A stretch of 64,000 nucleotides of DNA from Proteles cristata cristata (GCA_017311185.1 JAESUZ010000346.1:434001-498000); one strand, 5' to 3'. Numbered from the stretch's first letter, positions 22,997 through 35,348 are shown. Numbers and translations: made by a program. The notes: a model not told the origin generated them from the letters alone.

Positions 22997-23036
22997 TTTT
23001 ACAAATAGTTTATTGTCAAGTATGTTTCCATATAAT
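22997..23036 (-). mobile_element. 40-bp L1 3'-end micro-insertion
   Basis: The insert contains tagtttattgtcaagtatgt, the antisense L1 3' end. It is flanked by a perfect 15-bp target-site duplication cttctatatcatttt at 22982-22996 and 23037-23051. Confidence 0.85.
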
Positions 23037-23116
23037 CTTCTATATCATTTTATTTGATTCATGGTTTCTTTTCTAATGTCATCAGATGATGACCTCATCT
23101 TTTTTTTTTTTTTTTT

Positions 23117-23600
23117 TTTACTATATATACTAACATATGCATTTGAAGCAGTAAAATCTCCTCCTCAACACAGGATGAGATGTATCCATAAAGGTTTTTA
23201 AAAACAGCTTTTTGAGATACAATTTACATACCATAAAACTCACCCACTGATGGTGTAGGATTCAATGATTTTTAGTAAATTGAGAGCTGTACCAATGTCC
23301 TCAGTTCTGGAACAATTCCATTGCTACAAAAAATGCAATAAGGGCTTTTGCTATCAATTCTGACTCTTTTTTTAAAAAACCTTAAACTGATATATATATA
23401 TTTCTTTTTTAAGAGTGAATCACAGAGAGAGAATGTGAGCAGGGGAGGGGCAGAGAGAGAGGGAGACACAATCTGAAGCAGGCTTCAGGCTCCGGGCTTT
23501 CAGCACAGAGCCCGACGTGGGGCTCAAACCCATGAACCATGAAATCATGACCAGAGCCGAAGTCGGATGCTCAACTGACTGAGCCCCCCAGGTGTCCTGC
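23117..23600 (+). repeat. Inverted repeat 2, left arm
   Basis: About 480 bp whose reverse complement recurs at 25337-25840. It comprises old L1 3' UTR text in antisense (gagatacaatttacatacca, tctggaacaattccattgct) followed by a reverse SINE. Shared landmarks run from tttactatatatactaac outward to the SINE head inward. Identity is lower in the SINE and AT tract. Confidence 0.9.
23405..23600 (-). mobile_element. Feline SINE (inner part of inverted repeat 2, left)
   Basis: Reverse copy ending gagccccccaggtgtcct. L1 text resumes after it with tgctatcagctcctcctctt, a diverged duplicate of tgctatcaattctgactctt. Confidence 0.9.
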
Positions 23601-23830
23601 TATCAGCTCCTCCTCTTAAATCCAGCTGTGGGCAACCATTGATCTACTTTATGGCTCTGTTCTTTTGCCTTTGCTGGGTAATTTGTATGAGTGGAATCAC
23701 ATAATATTTTGTCTTTTTGCTCTGGCTTCTTTCACCTAATGTATTGTTTTTGAGACTTATCCACATTGTACTGTGTTATCTGATAATTCTTTTTTTGTTG
23801 CTGAATAATATACCACTATGTTGGTAGACT
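23601..23830 (-). mobile_element. Old L1 LINE 3' region, antisense (continuation)
   Basis: ggcaaccattgatctacttt, gtatgagtggaatcacataa and gttgctgaataatataccac are typical of an old L1 3' UTR in antisense. Confidence 0.7.
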
Positions 23831-24015
23831 CCAATGATGTGTCAGCTGGAGGAGGAAATGATTGTATGACCTCTATTTCTACTTCTATCTGTCTATGTCC
23901 ATGTTCATATCTATCATGTGCATATGTCTGTATACCTATACCTAATCCATTCATCCACCCATCCATCTTATGGAAGAAATAGGAGCATGTTTGCATCCTG
24001 ATAGAAAATGTCTTT

Positions 24016-24226
24016 GGGGCACCAGGGAGGCTCAGTTGGTTAAGTGTCCGACTTCCACTCAGGTCATGATCTTGCAGTTCGTGGGTTTGAGCCCCACGTC
24101 GGGTTCTGTGCTGACAGCTCAGAGCCTGGAGCCTGTTTCGGATTCTGTATCTTCCTCTCTCTCTGACTCTCCCCTGTCTCTCTGTCTCTCTTTCTCAGAA
24201 ATAAATAAAACATTAAAAAATTAGAA
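24016..24226 (+). mobile_element. Feline SINE
   Basis: Head ggggcaccagggaggctcag and tail AAATAAATAAAACATT. It lies in the spacer of inverted repeat 2. Confidence 0.92.
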
Positions 24227-24239
24227 AAAAAAAGAAAAA

Positions 24240-25320
24240 TTTTTTTCTTGTCTAGTAGATAGGGAGAGTTTGTGATCGTGGAGGTAAGGGCCAGGGTTGT
24301 TGGTGTGGTGTCCTTGAGTGGGTGAGATAAAATACCACCAATGACATGGGTGGAGGAGGGGTGGCCCCAGCTAGGGGCATGACCAGGTCTCCACTGTAAC
24401 ACGAGGGAAGGTGGAGATGTGAGTGGAGCCGCAGGTGGGTGGGTAGATGATTATTGCCCATATTTTGCCAGTGAAAAGGAAATAAGGTCATCAGCCAAGA
24501 GTGATTTGGGGCAGGAGGTGTTGGAGGTTAGATAAGAGGTGAAGGCATGAAAGCCAAGTTATGGAGTATTTACTCAAGGCTGTGGGAGCATAAAAGGGCT
24601 CATGCAGAGGGCGGCTGCTCCCAGGATCAAGTCCTCTTTTATGGTCTAGTGATCATGAATCTAAAATGAGACCCATCAGAAAAAAAAAATCAGTGGATAT
24701 TTTTCAAGGTATATTCAGCAGTTAGAGTGCAGGCTTGGAACAGGGGTAGGGGTGGGGAGGGTCGGAGGGTTCTGCCAATCAGGCATGATAAAGGCAGAAA
24801 GACAGAGGAGCTGAGGATAGAGCTGGCCGTGGAATTTAAGCAGGGCAAGGAGGAAGGGAGGGCTCCGGGAAGAGATGGAGGCGGAAACTGGCAGTATCAG
24901 TGGATCACACATCCCAGTGGGGTTGGATGCCTCAAGGAAGGAGCTGGGGGGAAAAGGAGGGTGTGGAGGCCACTTGGGCTTGTGGCGAGGTCGCTGGGCT
25001 GTGATGGAGTCTGTGCAATGACTGGAGAGTGAAGTCCCCAAGGATTCCCATCAGCTGAAAGGACACAGGCTCTGATTTTAGGGAGGACCCAGGGGCCAGA
25101 GGGTAACTAGTCCCCATCCCAAAGGCCAATAAGGAGGAGCTTGAGAGTTCAGCCCAGAAACCCTGGCCCCTGGTCACAGATTTTGTCCGCTGCTTACTCT
25201 TTCTGAATAATCACTTTTCTCATGTGTGAAACAGATATGGGTTAGAATCAAGCAGCATTTAGGGGGGCCTGTCCCAGGGTGGGCCCTCTGCTGAGCACCA
25301 CCTGTCTACTATGAGTCGTG
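24240..25320. other. Old repeat-like or unassigned spacer DNA
   Basis: Purine-rich text (gggtgagataaaataccacc, gaaggcatgaaagccaagtt) with the texture of an ancient interspersed repeat that I cannot name. No gene signal. Confidence 0.45.
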
Positions 25321-25336
25321 AGAAGTACTGAAGATT

Positions 25337-25840
25337 GTGGGTGCCTGGGTGGCTCAGTCAGTTGAGTATCTGACTTCGGCTCAGGTCATGATTTCATGGT
25401 TTGTGGGTTTGAGCCCCACGTTGGGCTCTGTGCTGACAGCTGGGAGCCTGGAGCCTGCTTCAGATTCTGTATCTCCCTCTCTCTCTGCCCCTCCCCTGCT
25501 CACATTCTCTCTCTGTCTCTTTCTCAAAAAAAAAAAAATAAATAAGTATATATATATATATTATAATCAGTCTAAGGTTTTAAAAAAAAGAGTTGGAATT
25601 GATAACAAAAGCCCTTATTGCATTTTTTGTAGCGATGGAATTGTTCCAAAACTGAGGATATTGGTACAGCTCTCAATTTACTAAAAATCATTGAATCCTA
25701 CACCATCAGTGGGTGAGTTTTATGGTATGTAAATTGTATCTCAAAAAGCTGTTTTTAAAAACCTTTATGGATACATCTCATCCTGTGTTGAGGAGGAGAT
25801 TTTACTGCTTCAAATGCATATGTTAGTATATACAGTAAAG
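25337..25840 (-). repeat. Inverted repeat 2, right arm
   Basis: Reverse complement of 23117-23600: a SINE in plus orientation (25338-25545), then sense-orientation old L1 3' UTR text (caatttactaaaaatcattg, ttttatggtatgtaaattgt). Confidence 0.9.
25338..25545 (+). mobile_element. Feline SINE (inner part of inverted repeat 2, right)
   Basis: It shares cagtcagttgag, gatttcatggttNNtgggttt and tcacattctctctctgt with the left-arm SINE, so it appears to be the same insertion copied. A (TA)n tract follows at 25545-25560. Confidence 0.9.
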
Positions 25841-27339
25841 AACCGCAATTCTTTGACTTCGGTTTGCTGTCAGGCTTCGCCTTTAGCACATGTCACTGAT
25901 TCGCATTCCTGAGCTCCTTGACAGTTCGGCTTAAAATTCTACCTGACTTGCCTCCCAGTAAAGACATGGATCCTCTTGGTAGCAAAAGAGAATATATCAC
26001 CCGGCTTCCAGTTTGTCCCCAGGCCAGGTGCCGTGAGCACCTCCACGATGACCCTTTGAGATTGGGCCCTGCCTCCTCTGTCTCTTTCTGCCCCATGATC
26101 GTGCCTCGCGCACATCAGGTACCTGATGGAGGCTTGCTCAGGGGATTTGCTCGGGACCGACCGCACAATGGGACTTTTGCGAAGAGCTCAGCGCCTGCTC
26201 TGTGAGCATCTTTGAGAGGAGGAGTCCCTCACGCAGAGCTTTGTGGACAGGGCTTAAAAAGGAGCTCTGTGCAGGGACATGGCTGAGACATGGAAAAGCT
26301 TCCAAACGCAAAGTCATATTAAGTAGCTTTTCTTAGCAAAGAGAACCTGGAAATCCCCGGCACATTCAGCCACTTGTGCAGAAACTTGAGACCCAGCTGG
26401 CCCCTCGTTGCCCCTGGGGCTGTCGGACACAGCCCTCTGTGTCACACAAAGGGCACCTAGACCCCTCTCAGTGGGCACCAATGCCTAGCACATAGCAGTT
26501 GCTCAGTAATTGTTGGCTCTTAATTTTACTATTACAGTGCTTACTGCAACTCAACAAAATATGACACTGCACTGTTCGTTTCCTGGTATCAGTTGGAGAA
26601 GCTCGAATGCATTCTATAAGGGAACCATAAGTTACACCCAAGGAGGTTTGTCAAGGCTGGGGTGAGCCCACCCCCTCCTTTGTTAGAGTTGGCTTTCTGC
26701 CTTCTCTTCTGGCAGCTGAGGCTCCTGACCAGAAGCTGAGGGATCCAGCTCTGAGGGGCCGCATAGCCAACCTTGTAGGGAAGTGTGGAGAACCAGGAAG
26801 CTGAATTTCTGAGCACTGTAACCTTGACAGTGTTTGGATTCCAGGGAGGCGGGTTTTATACAACACAATAACCTCCCCTGTATTCAGAAGCCCACAAACT
26901 TGTGGGGATAGAGACAAGTAATCAGAAAACTACAATGTTGCATGTTAAGTCTTCAGAGTAAAGAGAGGAAATGGCACCATCCCAGACCACAGAGGAGAGA
27001 CAGGTTTTTCCTCTCCAGTGGCTCTAACCCTCTTGTTAACTGAAGACCCCCCAAGTTTCAATGGGCAGCCCAAACCTCTTATGATCTCTAGACCCATAAT
27101 CCCAACCAGCCATCTGGTCATCTCCATCCATGTGTCCTAGAAGCACCTCACACTCAGCAGGTTGAAAGCAAAAAACATTTCTCCCACTGCCATCTACTTT
27201 GGGGGATGGTGGGTTGAGTTGCCAGACAAAATACAAGATGCTCACTTAAATCTGAATTTCAGAGAAATGAGAAACAAATTTTTAAATATGAATATAACTA
27301 TGTTTTACTTCTGAATTTGACAACCCTAGTAGTAGAGGC

Positions 27340-28260
27340 TGTTTAAGAAGGCTTCCTGGGGGTGGTGACTTTGGAGCTGAGCCCTGAAGGGGGGATTACC
27401 CAATGGCCAGGGACATGGAGGGGAGATGGGGAGTAATGGGGTGAGTGACCTGTATAGAGACCCACAGGCAGGAGAGATCACATAGTTCAGGAAGGGGTGT
27501 TGTTTCATGGGCTAGCCTCCGGCCCTCTTGGATAGAGGACGGTGGATGGAGGGTGACAACAGATGTGGTTGAAGATGTCAGCTGGGACAGGTCATTGAAG
27601 CGCCTTGTGGTCCAACCCAAAGATGTGGAGCATGACCCTAAGTGTCCCAGTTGGGTGGGGGTCACTTACAGGTTCTCAGCAGTGAAGTTATAAGATCAAG
27701 TTTGACTGATAGAATGGTTACCCGGACTGCATGGTGGAAACTGGATTAAGGGAGGCAAGCTACAGACAGGAAAGCCAGTTAAGAAGCAACTGCAGTTCTT
27801 TTGGTAAGAGACAATGTAGCCCAAATAAGGCGAGTGGCAGTGGAGACAGACGATGGGACAGACAGAAGAACAATTAGGGAGGAGACATCCACAGGTGGCA
27901 GTTCCAGTCTATAAGTGTAGTGTGGGAGGGAAAGGAGACAGAGGATCTTCCCAGATAGTGGTTAGACCTGGTTTGGGCAGGTGCATTCAGACTTAGAGGA
28001 AAGGAAATGGAAGACAGGATTCAGAGGGGGGAGAAACAGCTGGAAGAAATTCTTCTTGCTTGGGGCATGTTGAACTTAGGGCACTTCTTGGACATTTGGG
28101 TGGAGGTGACCAGACTAGTAGGTGGGAGGTATGGGTATGGAGCTCATGAGAGGCTGGCACTGGGCACAGAGAGTTGAGGGTCCAGAGTGAAGGAGGGGTA
28201 GGGGCCACTGGAGAGTCAAACTTGCCCAAAGAAGATGACTGACGGAGAACTCTTTAGAAT
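27340..28260. mobile_element. Ancient interspersed repeat (family not named)
   Basis: Contains gaggagaga, gaaagccagttaagaagcaa, cttagggcacttcttggaca and tatggagctcatgagaggct, which match by recall a long, old mammalian repeat consensus I cannot name. No open frame of note. Confidence 0.5.
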
Positions 28261-28924
28261 ACCATCATTTAACGGGGCTCTTTGTGAGAGGGAGATATGC
28301 AAAAATGGCAGAGGTAGGGGGACCAGGAAAGGCATGCTGAGCCCACGAGAGGAAAGTGTCAGGGAGGAGAGTCCATAAAACAGAGTTAAATGTAGCAAAG
28401 CTGGATGGACACAGAAGGACAGGGCTCCTGGCTTAACAAGGAGGTCTGTTTTTGTTTTTGTTTTGTTTTTTGAGGGTGGATGGGAGGCAGATTGCAAAAC
28501 CATTTGAGGTGAGCCCTACCCCAGAACTTGTGTTTGGTAGCATGGAAGGCAGCTTGGGACAGCCCGCGTGGGCAGGGCTGCCTTCAAGGGGGTGTGGCCC
28601 AGCTGTCCCATAGCTTAATGCTTTGCGGTCACCACCTTGAAAAGTGAGCAAGGGCCCCACATATTCATTCACTGTGAAACCCACAAATTATGTAGCCGGT
28701 CTGTGTGTGGGTACCTCTACCTAAAACTTTGGTTGTGATAGGGCCTCAGCCTGAGAGGGAACTAGAATGTTTAGGAGAAGGTATCAGAAGATGGGCTGCA
28801 GGTACGGGAGAGGCAGGAGTTAAGTGGCAGAATTCTTGGAGAGGCAGCGAGAGTGGGACAAGAGACAGATGAGCTTTGTAACACACTGCAAAGGGGTCTG
28901 AACAGTCATTAGAGAATGTCTTAC

Positions 28925-29541
28925 CTTTAAAGAAAATATAATTGACCAGAATCAAGACAGTGTTCGGGGTCCACTCCTGAGCCAGCTTCCCAATCTTGCA
29001 ATGGGTCACCTTGCTGGTGAAGTGGTCCATCTGCTTCCTGGCTACTGGTTTGTTCCGGAAGGGGATGAGGAAGACCTCTGTGTGATACAGATTCTGGGCG
29101 ATGTTGACAAGTCTGCGTGACAGGTACTGCTTCTGGTCCACAAATAGCATGCTGCCCACGTGTGGCTGGCACGCCCCCGGGGAGCGCAAGGGGTAAAGAC
29201 TTGCTGACAGCAGTGCTCATGCACCATGCTGTCTGGGACCTGGGCAAGGGGAAACCCCAGACCCGCCAGTACCTGGGTGCGTGCTGCTGGCCTGGCCTGG
29301 AGAGCCAGCAAGGTGAGCGGCATGGAGATGCCAGTGAGGAGAAGATGATGTTCTTGCCAGGGTTTGCAGCCACCATCTGCCTGTACAGGCTGGAGGCCAA
29401 GTGGGAATTGTTCAGGAAGATTGAGGAGGCTCATGGGGTCACTGGGGTTGGGTGATTTCCTTGGTCTGGAGCCCCTTGGCCACAGGCATGAAGACCCAGC
29501 CTAGCCACCAGTAGCCAGAAGAACAGAGTAGGGCGCTCCGT
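28925..29541 (-). pseudogene. Serpin clade-A pseudogene, exon 2 (possibly SERPINA16-like)
   Basis: Serpin first coding exon in decay. An acceptor (gtgtccag) precedes what should be the start, but the codon is ACG (29541-29539), followed by a plausible signal peptide (ERPTLFFWLLVARLGL). An in-frame TGA comes after HPTPVTP, before the helix-A remnant SLYRQMVAANPGKNIIF. A first frameshift follows at about 29330-29340; the next frame reads ISMPLTLLALQA and TQVLAGLGFPLAQVPDS. A second frameshift at about 29160 leads into GSMLFVDQKQYLSRRLVNIA, YHTEVFLIPFRN and [10 protein letters not shown], with an intact donor AAAG/GTAAG at 28924. It does not fit A1, A2, A3, A5, A6, A9, A10, A11 or A12 well. Mouse Serpina16 maps near this position as I recall, and uterine serpin SERPINA14 is an alternative. 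Later exons were not found. Confidence 0.85.
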
Positions 29542-29878
29542 CCTGGACACAGAGACACAGAGCATCGTCACCCAGTCCAGTAGGGCCTGGGACCCCAGAA
29601 TACTTTCTGTTGCTCTCCTCCTCCATTGAGCGCCCTGCGGTCAGCTTTAACGGGAAGTTCAAGGGGAACAGTGAGCACTTGGGTAACACGCCAGCTTTGG
29701 AATCAGGTAAACCTGGGTTTGAATCCTGACTCTGGAACTGTGGTAACCTCGATGTGAGAACATGGTGGACGAAACACAACGGATGTTTGGTAAAACCATA
29801 GGTGTTATACAAAAAAAAAAAAAAAAAGTCCTAGCTGTACCCTGCAGTCTTCTTTAGATTTTAGTTACAATAAATTCT

Positions 29879-30096
29879 TTTTTTTTTAATTTATTTTTTA
29901 TTTTTTATTTCTAGGATAGAGAGAGACAGCGTGAGCAGGGGAGGGTCAGAGAGAGGGAGTCACAGACTGAAACAGGCTCCAGGCTCTGAGCTGGCAGTCA
30001 GCACAGAGCCCGATGCGGGGCTCGAACCCACGAACCGCGAGATCATGACCTAAGCGAAAGTCGGACACTTAACCGACTAAGCCACCCAGGCGCCCC
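29879..30096 (-). mobile_element. Feline SINE (young type)
   Basis: Reverse copy with the cctaagcgaaagtcgg variant. Perfect 16-bp target-site duplication agttacaataaattct at 29863-29878 and 30097-30112. Confidence 0.96.
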
Positions 30097-30149
30097 AGTT
30101 ACAATAAATTCTATTTAAAATATAATAGTCACAATATAAAGATTCAGCT

Positions 30150-31560
30150 CCTACCTGCTCACTCAATCCTGCTCCCCAAAGATAATCAGTTTTAAAAATT
30201 GGTGTATGTTGGCCTCGATTTGTTTGTTTGTTTGGGCTTATATATGAATTCAATATGTGATATTTACACACAGAACATAGCTATATGTATGAATAATTAT
30301 ATGTGCACACTTCCAAATGAAGTGGGATTACATTTTGCATGGTGTTCCATCACTTACTTTTTAATTTGATACACGCTAATTGTATTTTACTGATTTGTCA
30401 GTAGGTGCCCATCATTCCATTATCGTGATGGTTCTATGTATTGCATAGAGAGTATTCACTTGCTATATATAAATCATTATATCATCTTCTCGTGGTGGGT
30501 GTTGATTTTTTTAAGTTTTTAAAAATTTATTTACTTTGAAAGAGAGAAAGAGTGAGTGAGCTGGGGACAGGCAGAAAGAGAGAGAGAGAGAGAATCATAA
30601 GCAGGTGCCACAATGTCAGCACAGAACCCAATGTGGGGCTCAAACTCAGGAACCTGGAGATCATGACCTGAGCTGAAACCTAGAGTTGGATGCTTAACTG
30701 ACTTAGCCATCCAGGTGCCCCTGATGGGTGTTGATTTTTTTCCCCCACTGTTTCAAAAATGCGTCATGAAAAGTGTGAATGATTTTGTAAGGTTCATTTA
30801 TGAATTTGGCATGCATTTAAATTTCCTAGGTACTACCAACTGGCCATCCACAAAGTCCGAACCAATTATGTTCCTAAAAACTCCAGGTGAAGCTGTCTCC
30901 TACACCATGTTCTTTCTGATCGAATATTGGCATCATTTTATTGTTGACTGTAATGGAAATGGCCTTTTGCTATACATTTTTTTAAATTGTTGTTCAGTTG
31001 CAGGAAATTCTTAAGTACATAACAAATACTGAACCTTTGCTGGTCATAGATGCTGTGAATGTTTTCTTTGGCCAGTCTGTCTTTGTCTTTCATCATAAAG
31101 AAGTTCTAGCACTTTACGTACTCTGACCTGCCAACAGTCATACTAATGAAAGACTCTCATGTCCCAAGATTATAAAAAACTGCACACACCTGTTTCTTTT
31201 TCAAGTATTTTTTTTTGTATTTTATAATAATGTGTTTATCCCTTTAATCTATTTGGAATTAAATTTGGATTTGGTGTGACATGGGGATCATAGTATCCCA
31301 TTCCTCAAATGCGCAGTGGTTTGAACTGATAGCACTTAGATGACTAAACCAAAGTTTCCTCGTGGGTTTGAAAAGCCGCCATTGTTGTCTATAGAAGTCC
31401 ACTTAGCACAGATTTCTTCTGGACATTTTTATATTGTTCCTATTACTTACTTGCTTATTTTTCTGCTGGTACCATCCTGTTTTGATTATTGTAGTTTTTA
31501 AAATACATTAGATGTTTTGTAAGTCACTTTTGTCTTCTTTTTCAGAAACCATCAGTTATT
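30150..31560 (-). mobile_element. Old L1 LINE pieces, antisense
   Basis: 30330-30490 (gtgttccatcacttactttt) and 31190-31540 (gtttatccctttaatctatt, tggggatcatagtatcccat, taccatcctgttttgattat) are antisense L1 ORF2 and 3' region, heavily diverged. A SINE lies between them. Confidence 0.65.
30513..30722 (-). mobile_element. Feline SINE
   Basis: Reverse copy. Target-site duplication tgggtgttgattttttt on both sides (ending 30512 and 30741). Confidence 0.94.
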
Positions 31561-33663
31561 TTTGTGAATTTATTCACAGATGGACTTTAGAAATGATTTG
31601 CAAATCGAAAAAATTCCACATGGGATTTCAATAGGAACTATTAACTTGAGGGAAAACAGCTCTCTTTCTAAAAGTGAATCTTTTAAACTAGGTTGCAATA
31701 GAACCTTCTAACAATTTAGGCCTTTTAAAATTAGTTCTTTTTCCCTCATACAGGTCATTCCCCTTTCCTGTTACACTTGCATTTCCATATCGTATAATAT
31801 ATTTGTGCCCATTTTTTTGTTTGCATATCATCTCCTAAGTATCGACTTCCCACCTCCTGCCATACTGATCGATCAGGAGGGGGGAGCTGATCTGGGATGG
31901 CCAGACTCTTCCTTCAGAATTTGTACCTGAGATTTGTGCCCCTGTTCTGTGGCTGACTTTCCTGTCCTGTGAACATGGGAACAAGGGTGGTGGTCACCAC
32001 GGAATGGGAGAAGCTGGCGGCCTGGTCTAGAGAGAGGGGTGGTGGGGGGGAAGGGTTACGTAGGCTCCCTGAGAGAGGGAGACAGAGAACTCCTGGGTTC
32101 CCCACGCTTCCAGGTCCTACACCGGGAATTGGAGTGCTGTGCCGCTCTGTCAGACTGGCATTGTCCTCTGCTGTGGCCGCGTCTCCCATCTTTGAAGCCC
32201 CTGCGCCCAGCGCTTTATGACTTGGTAAAATATACACCTTCATTCTAAAGAGTTGCTAGGGAAAACCTGGGGCCGGGGGTAGGAGTGAGGGGGTCACTGA
32301 TCACCCCCCCATCTTCCTTAAAAATATGTCCAGAATCTGAATTTGCCTACTAGATCAGTGGAGAACTACATTAAACCAATAATGCATGGAGTATTCTACT
32401 GTAGGGAGTGCTTATATACTTGGGCTAAACTCTTTGTCGAGTGGTGAAATAGCCCATGTGCTCATGGTACATAGTAAGCGCTTGGCAAAAGTTGGCTGCT
32501 CCTCATTCTGTTAGTGGTGACTTTTCTGCATGTGATTCTTCTTCGTCAGCTTCCTGCTCAGATCTATCGTCTGCCCTTTTCTGCCACACCCGGGAGGCTG
32601 ACCCTGCTGCTTTGTACCGCCAGGCTTGCCTGTCCGCTGATTTCTTCTTGGGTTTCGCAGTGGCAGGCGTGCTGGGCAGGAGGAGAGAGGGGTTGGGGGT
32701 GCTCATCTCTGTTCCTCCCTGCTTCAGCTCCACGCCTCTGGAGCAGCTGTATCCTTCTACCATCTTGGATGCTTCCAGACAGTGGCTTCTCCATGGCCCC
32801 TGATCTCACCATTTCTTCCCTTTACAGCATCAGCTCTGGGCAGGTGAGAGCTTCCTGGTTTTGCTAACTTCTGGGGACCTCACCAGAGACCCTCCTGTTT
32901 TCCCCTCCAACTTTCTATGCAGTCTCTTCATAAAAGTCTCATCCTTTGAACCAATACTCTGAGGAATACTCTGTTTAATCCTCACAACCAACGCCTGCAA
33001 AATTTTGAGTCCTGGGGAGGCAAAGTGGCTAATTCAAGGTCTATAGCTAGCCAGTGACTGAACCAGCGTTCACGTTCCAGTCTGCTGCCCCCCAAAGGCT
33101 TGATTTTATCCTTCACTGCTTCCCTATTTCTGAACGAGATGACTCTCTGCAATAAGCCCCAGATCCTGTGGCACTGCTCTGTTTGCTCCCTGTACCCTAC
33201 CCCATACCTCAGCCCACAGCCATGCAGAGAGAACTATTCCTCAGGAATAGTTCTGGAAGCCATGGGGACCAGGAATGAGGCTCAGGGAAGGTAATTTTTA
33301 CTTACATGTCAGGTACTAGGAGTCTGATGCATCCACAGCACCCTCAGAGCTGGCCTCCGTGGGCAGTTGTCCTCTGCTGAGGAGAAGAGAGGGTAGTCAT
33401 TATCAGTAGCCAATCCTGGTGGTCATGGAGGCAGAAACATACAGGAAGGTCAGGGTGTACCCTCCTTAGGCATATGTCCCAGCCCTTAGCCCATGGCACC
33501 TATGTCTTTGGGGTGCATAATGTGCAGCACTCACTGGCCCATGGGGAACTAGAGGGACAGGAGATGCTGAACTGACTTGGCCATGGAAGGTTGCTTTGCT
33601 ACATTGTCAGAGAAGCTACGGAGGAAGGACCGATGGCACATTCTGTACGGGAAAGTGTTTTTC

Positions 33664-33861
33664 CATCTTATCATCCATTTACATCCATTTATGCATTCAT
33701 CTATCCATGCATCCATCCATCCATGCATCAATGTGTCCATCCATGCGTTCATTCATGCATCTGTGCCTCCTCCATGCACTGATGTGTCCATCCATGCACT
33801 GATGTGTCCATCCATGCATCGATGTGTCCATCCATGCATTCATGCATCCATCCATCCACTT
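33664..33861 (+). repeat. (TCCA)n / ATGCATCC microsatellite
   Basis: Tetranucleotide array with 28-bp higher-order units (tccatgcactgatgtgtcca). The His/Ser/Ile-rich open frames over it are repeat translations. Confidence 0.92.
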
Positions 33862-35348
33862 CTGAAGCACTATGCTTAACCCTGGGTGTGCATTGAGGTG
33901 GGATTCAGAGTGATCTTATTTCTGCCTTCAAGAGGATTGTCTCACTTGAGACCATGGATGCCTATTGTCTCCATACTCAAATACCTCAGGGATGGGTATC
34001 AGGATGTATGCATCTCTGGGCTGGGGAAGCCTTGAACTGGCTGATAGAACACTGAGTTGACAAAGGTTATGTTAAACTAAGAGAGTTAAACTAGAGTTGA
34101 CTAAGATTAATCTTCTCCACCAGACAGAGTAGAGGCCTGAGTACTCAGTGGAAGCTTCTAGAAGAAGGTATACCTGAGCTGGACCCTGAAGGATGGACAG
34201 AATCTGGGCAACCACACCAGAGGAAGAGGAGATGCTGACTAAGCAGACCAGGAATACTGTGATCACACTGTATTCCTCCAATTTGTTCATGTGCTTTTGC
34301 TGCCTTTTGCACTTCTCCAGAGCATGAGCAGTATTTTCTTTTCCAAGTAGAAGCCCAAGGACCAATAGATCAATATAGGTATACTATTGATAATGGTAGC
34401 AACACATGCAGGGATAGCTGCCATTCTTATTTATTTTTTTTTTAACATCTTCTAGGTGGTAGAATGGGTGCTAAAATGACCCTATGAGAAGGAATTAGTT
34501 TTTTTTTTCTTTTGCAGATGAACCCAGGAAAGATTGAGTAACTTCTTCAAAAGCCAGCTGTTTGTTGAGATTGAGGTAGGCTTGGCATGCCAATGTATGT
34601 GAGACCCTGGTCTGCATTCTACTGTAATAGGTAGCTTCCTGAGAACAGGCACATTCTGAGGTGGCTGCAGTGGTATGAGGAGAACTGGAAAGGTGATTTG
34701 AAGGCTTAATTAGAGATGGAAAAGAAAGCTCTTCATATGGTATTGGTTTGAAGATGGTATTTGGTATCTATCAACACACACACATACACACACAGAGTTA
34801 GTCTTCATTTAGTAATTTCTTCTAGAGTATCTTCTAGAGTATCTCGAGTATCTTTGGACATATTTTCTTGTGATTAAATGGCCAATGGTTTTTATCTGAT
34901 ACATAAATTTTAAGTCATTGGTAAGTGCTGCCAAAAAGACTGAATTGAGAAGGCATTAGATGCTCCATCATTCTGTATGAGAGTGCCTTAATCCATTAAC
35001 CAGGACTGTCTTGGGCATGGGCAGAGGAAGCCAAGTTACTTAAAATAATGGAGTTGCCAAAATCTAGGACCCTGGTGAGGGCGTTGGACGTTTGGTCTGG
35101 GAGAAAGGGTGCTGAAGGAGAACAACAATTCAAAATTTAAGAATCCAGACGGTAAAATATCCCAAATAATTACCACATGAAAGTCTTAAAAGATGTAAAA
35201 CAAAATCATCTCTGGCTTAGAAAGGAATCAGACTCAGAAAACAGAAATGGAGAAGGCATTTTAGAGATCACCTAGGATAGGAAAGTAAATGGCTTACATC
35301 CAAGCTGCCATCTTGGATCTATTATAGTGATTCCCAGAATCTTATCTT

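Larger units (their letters stand above)
22190..23100 (-). mobile_element. L1 LINE, antisense, with two SINEs
   Basis: Antisense ORF2 text at 22190-22290 and 22736-23095 (aaagaaccaacttttgattt, tgtttattattatttccttt). Two SINEs at 22300-22735 and a 40-bp L1 3'-end insert at 22997-23036 interrupt it. Confidence 0.75.
14196..28924. other. Intergenic region, SERPINA6 to serpin pseudogene
   Basis: About 14.7 kb with no supported gene. It holds nested L1/Tigger/SINE layers (15.1-17.9 kb), inverted repeat 2 (23.1-25.8 kb) and old repeats (24.2-25.1, 27.3-28.3 kb). Unassigned stretches are 14.55-15.1, 18.9-19.5, 19.7-20.6, 25.85-27.3 and 28.3-28.9 kb. I searched for exons 3-5 of the pseudogene at 28.9-29.5 kb and found none. 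Confidence 0.75.

Noticed and set aside
14239..28924. Exons 3-5 of the serpin pseudogene
   Set aside because: I looked for exon 3 (LPCQL..YVGN-type), exon 4 and the C-terminal NPTQ-type motifs on the minus strand and found none. They may be deleted or too decayed to see by eye.
33577..33879. 100-codon His/Ser/Ile-rich frame
   Set aside because: Translation of a TCCA microsatellite.
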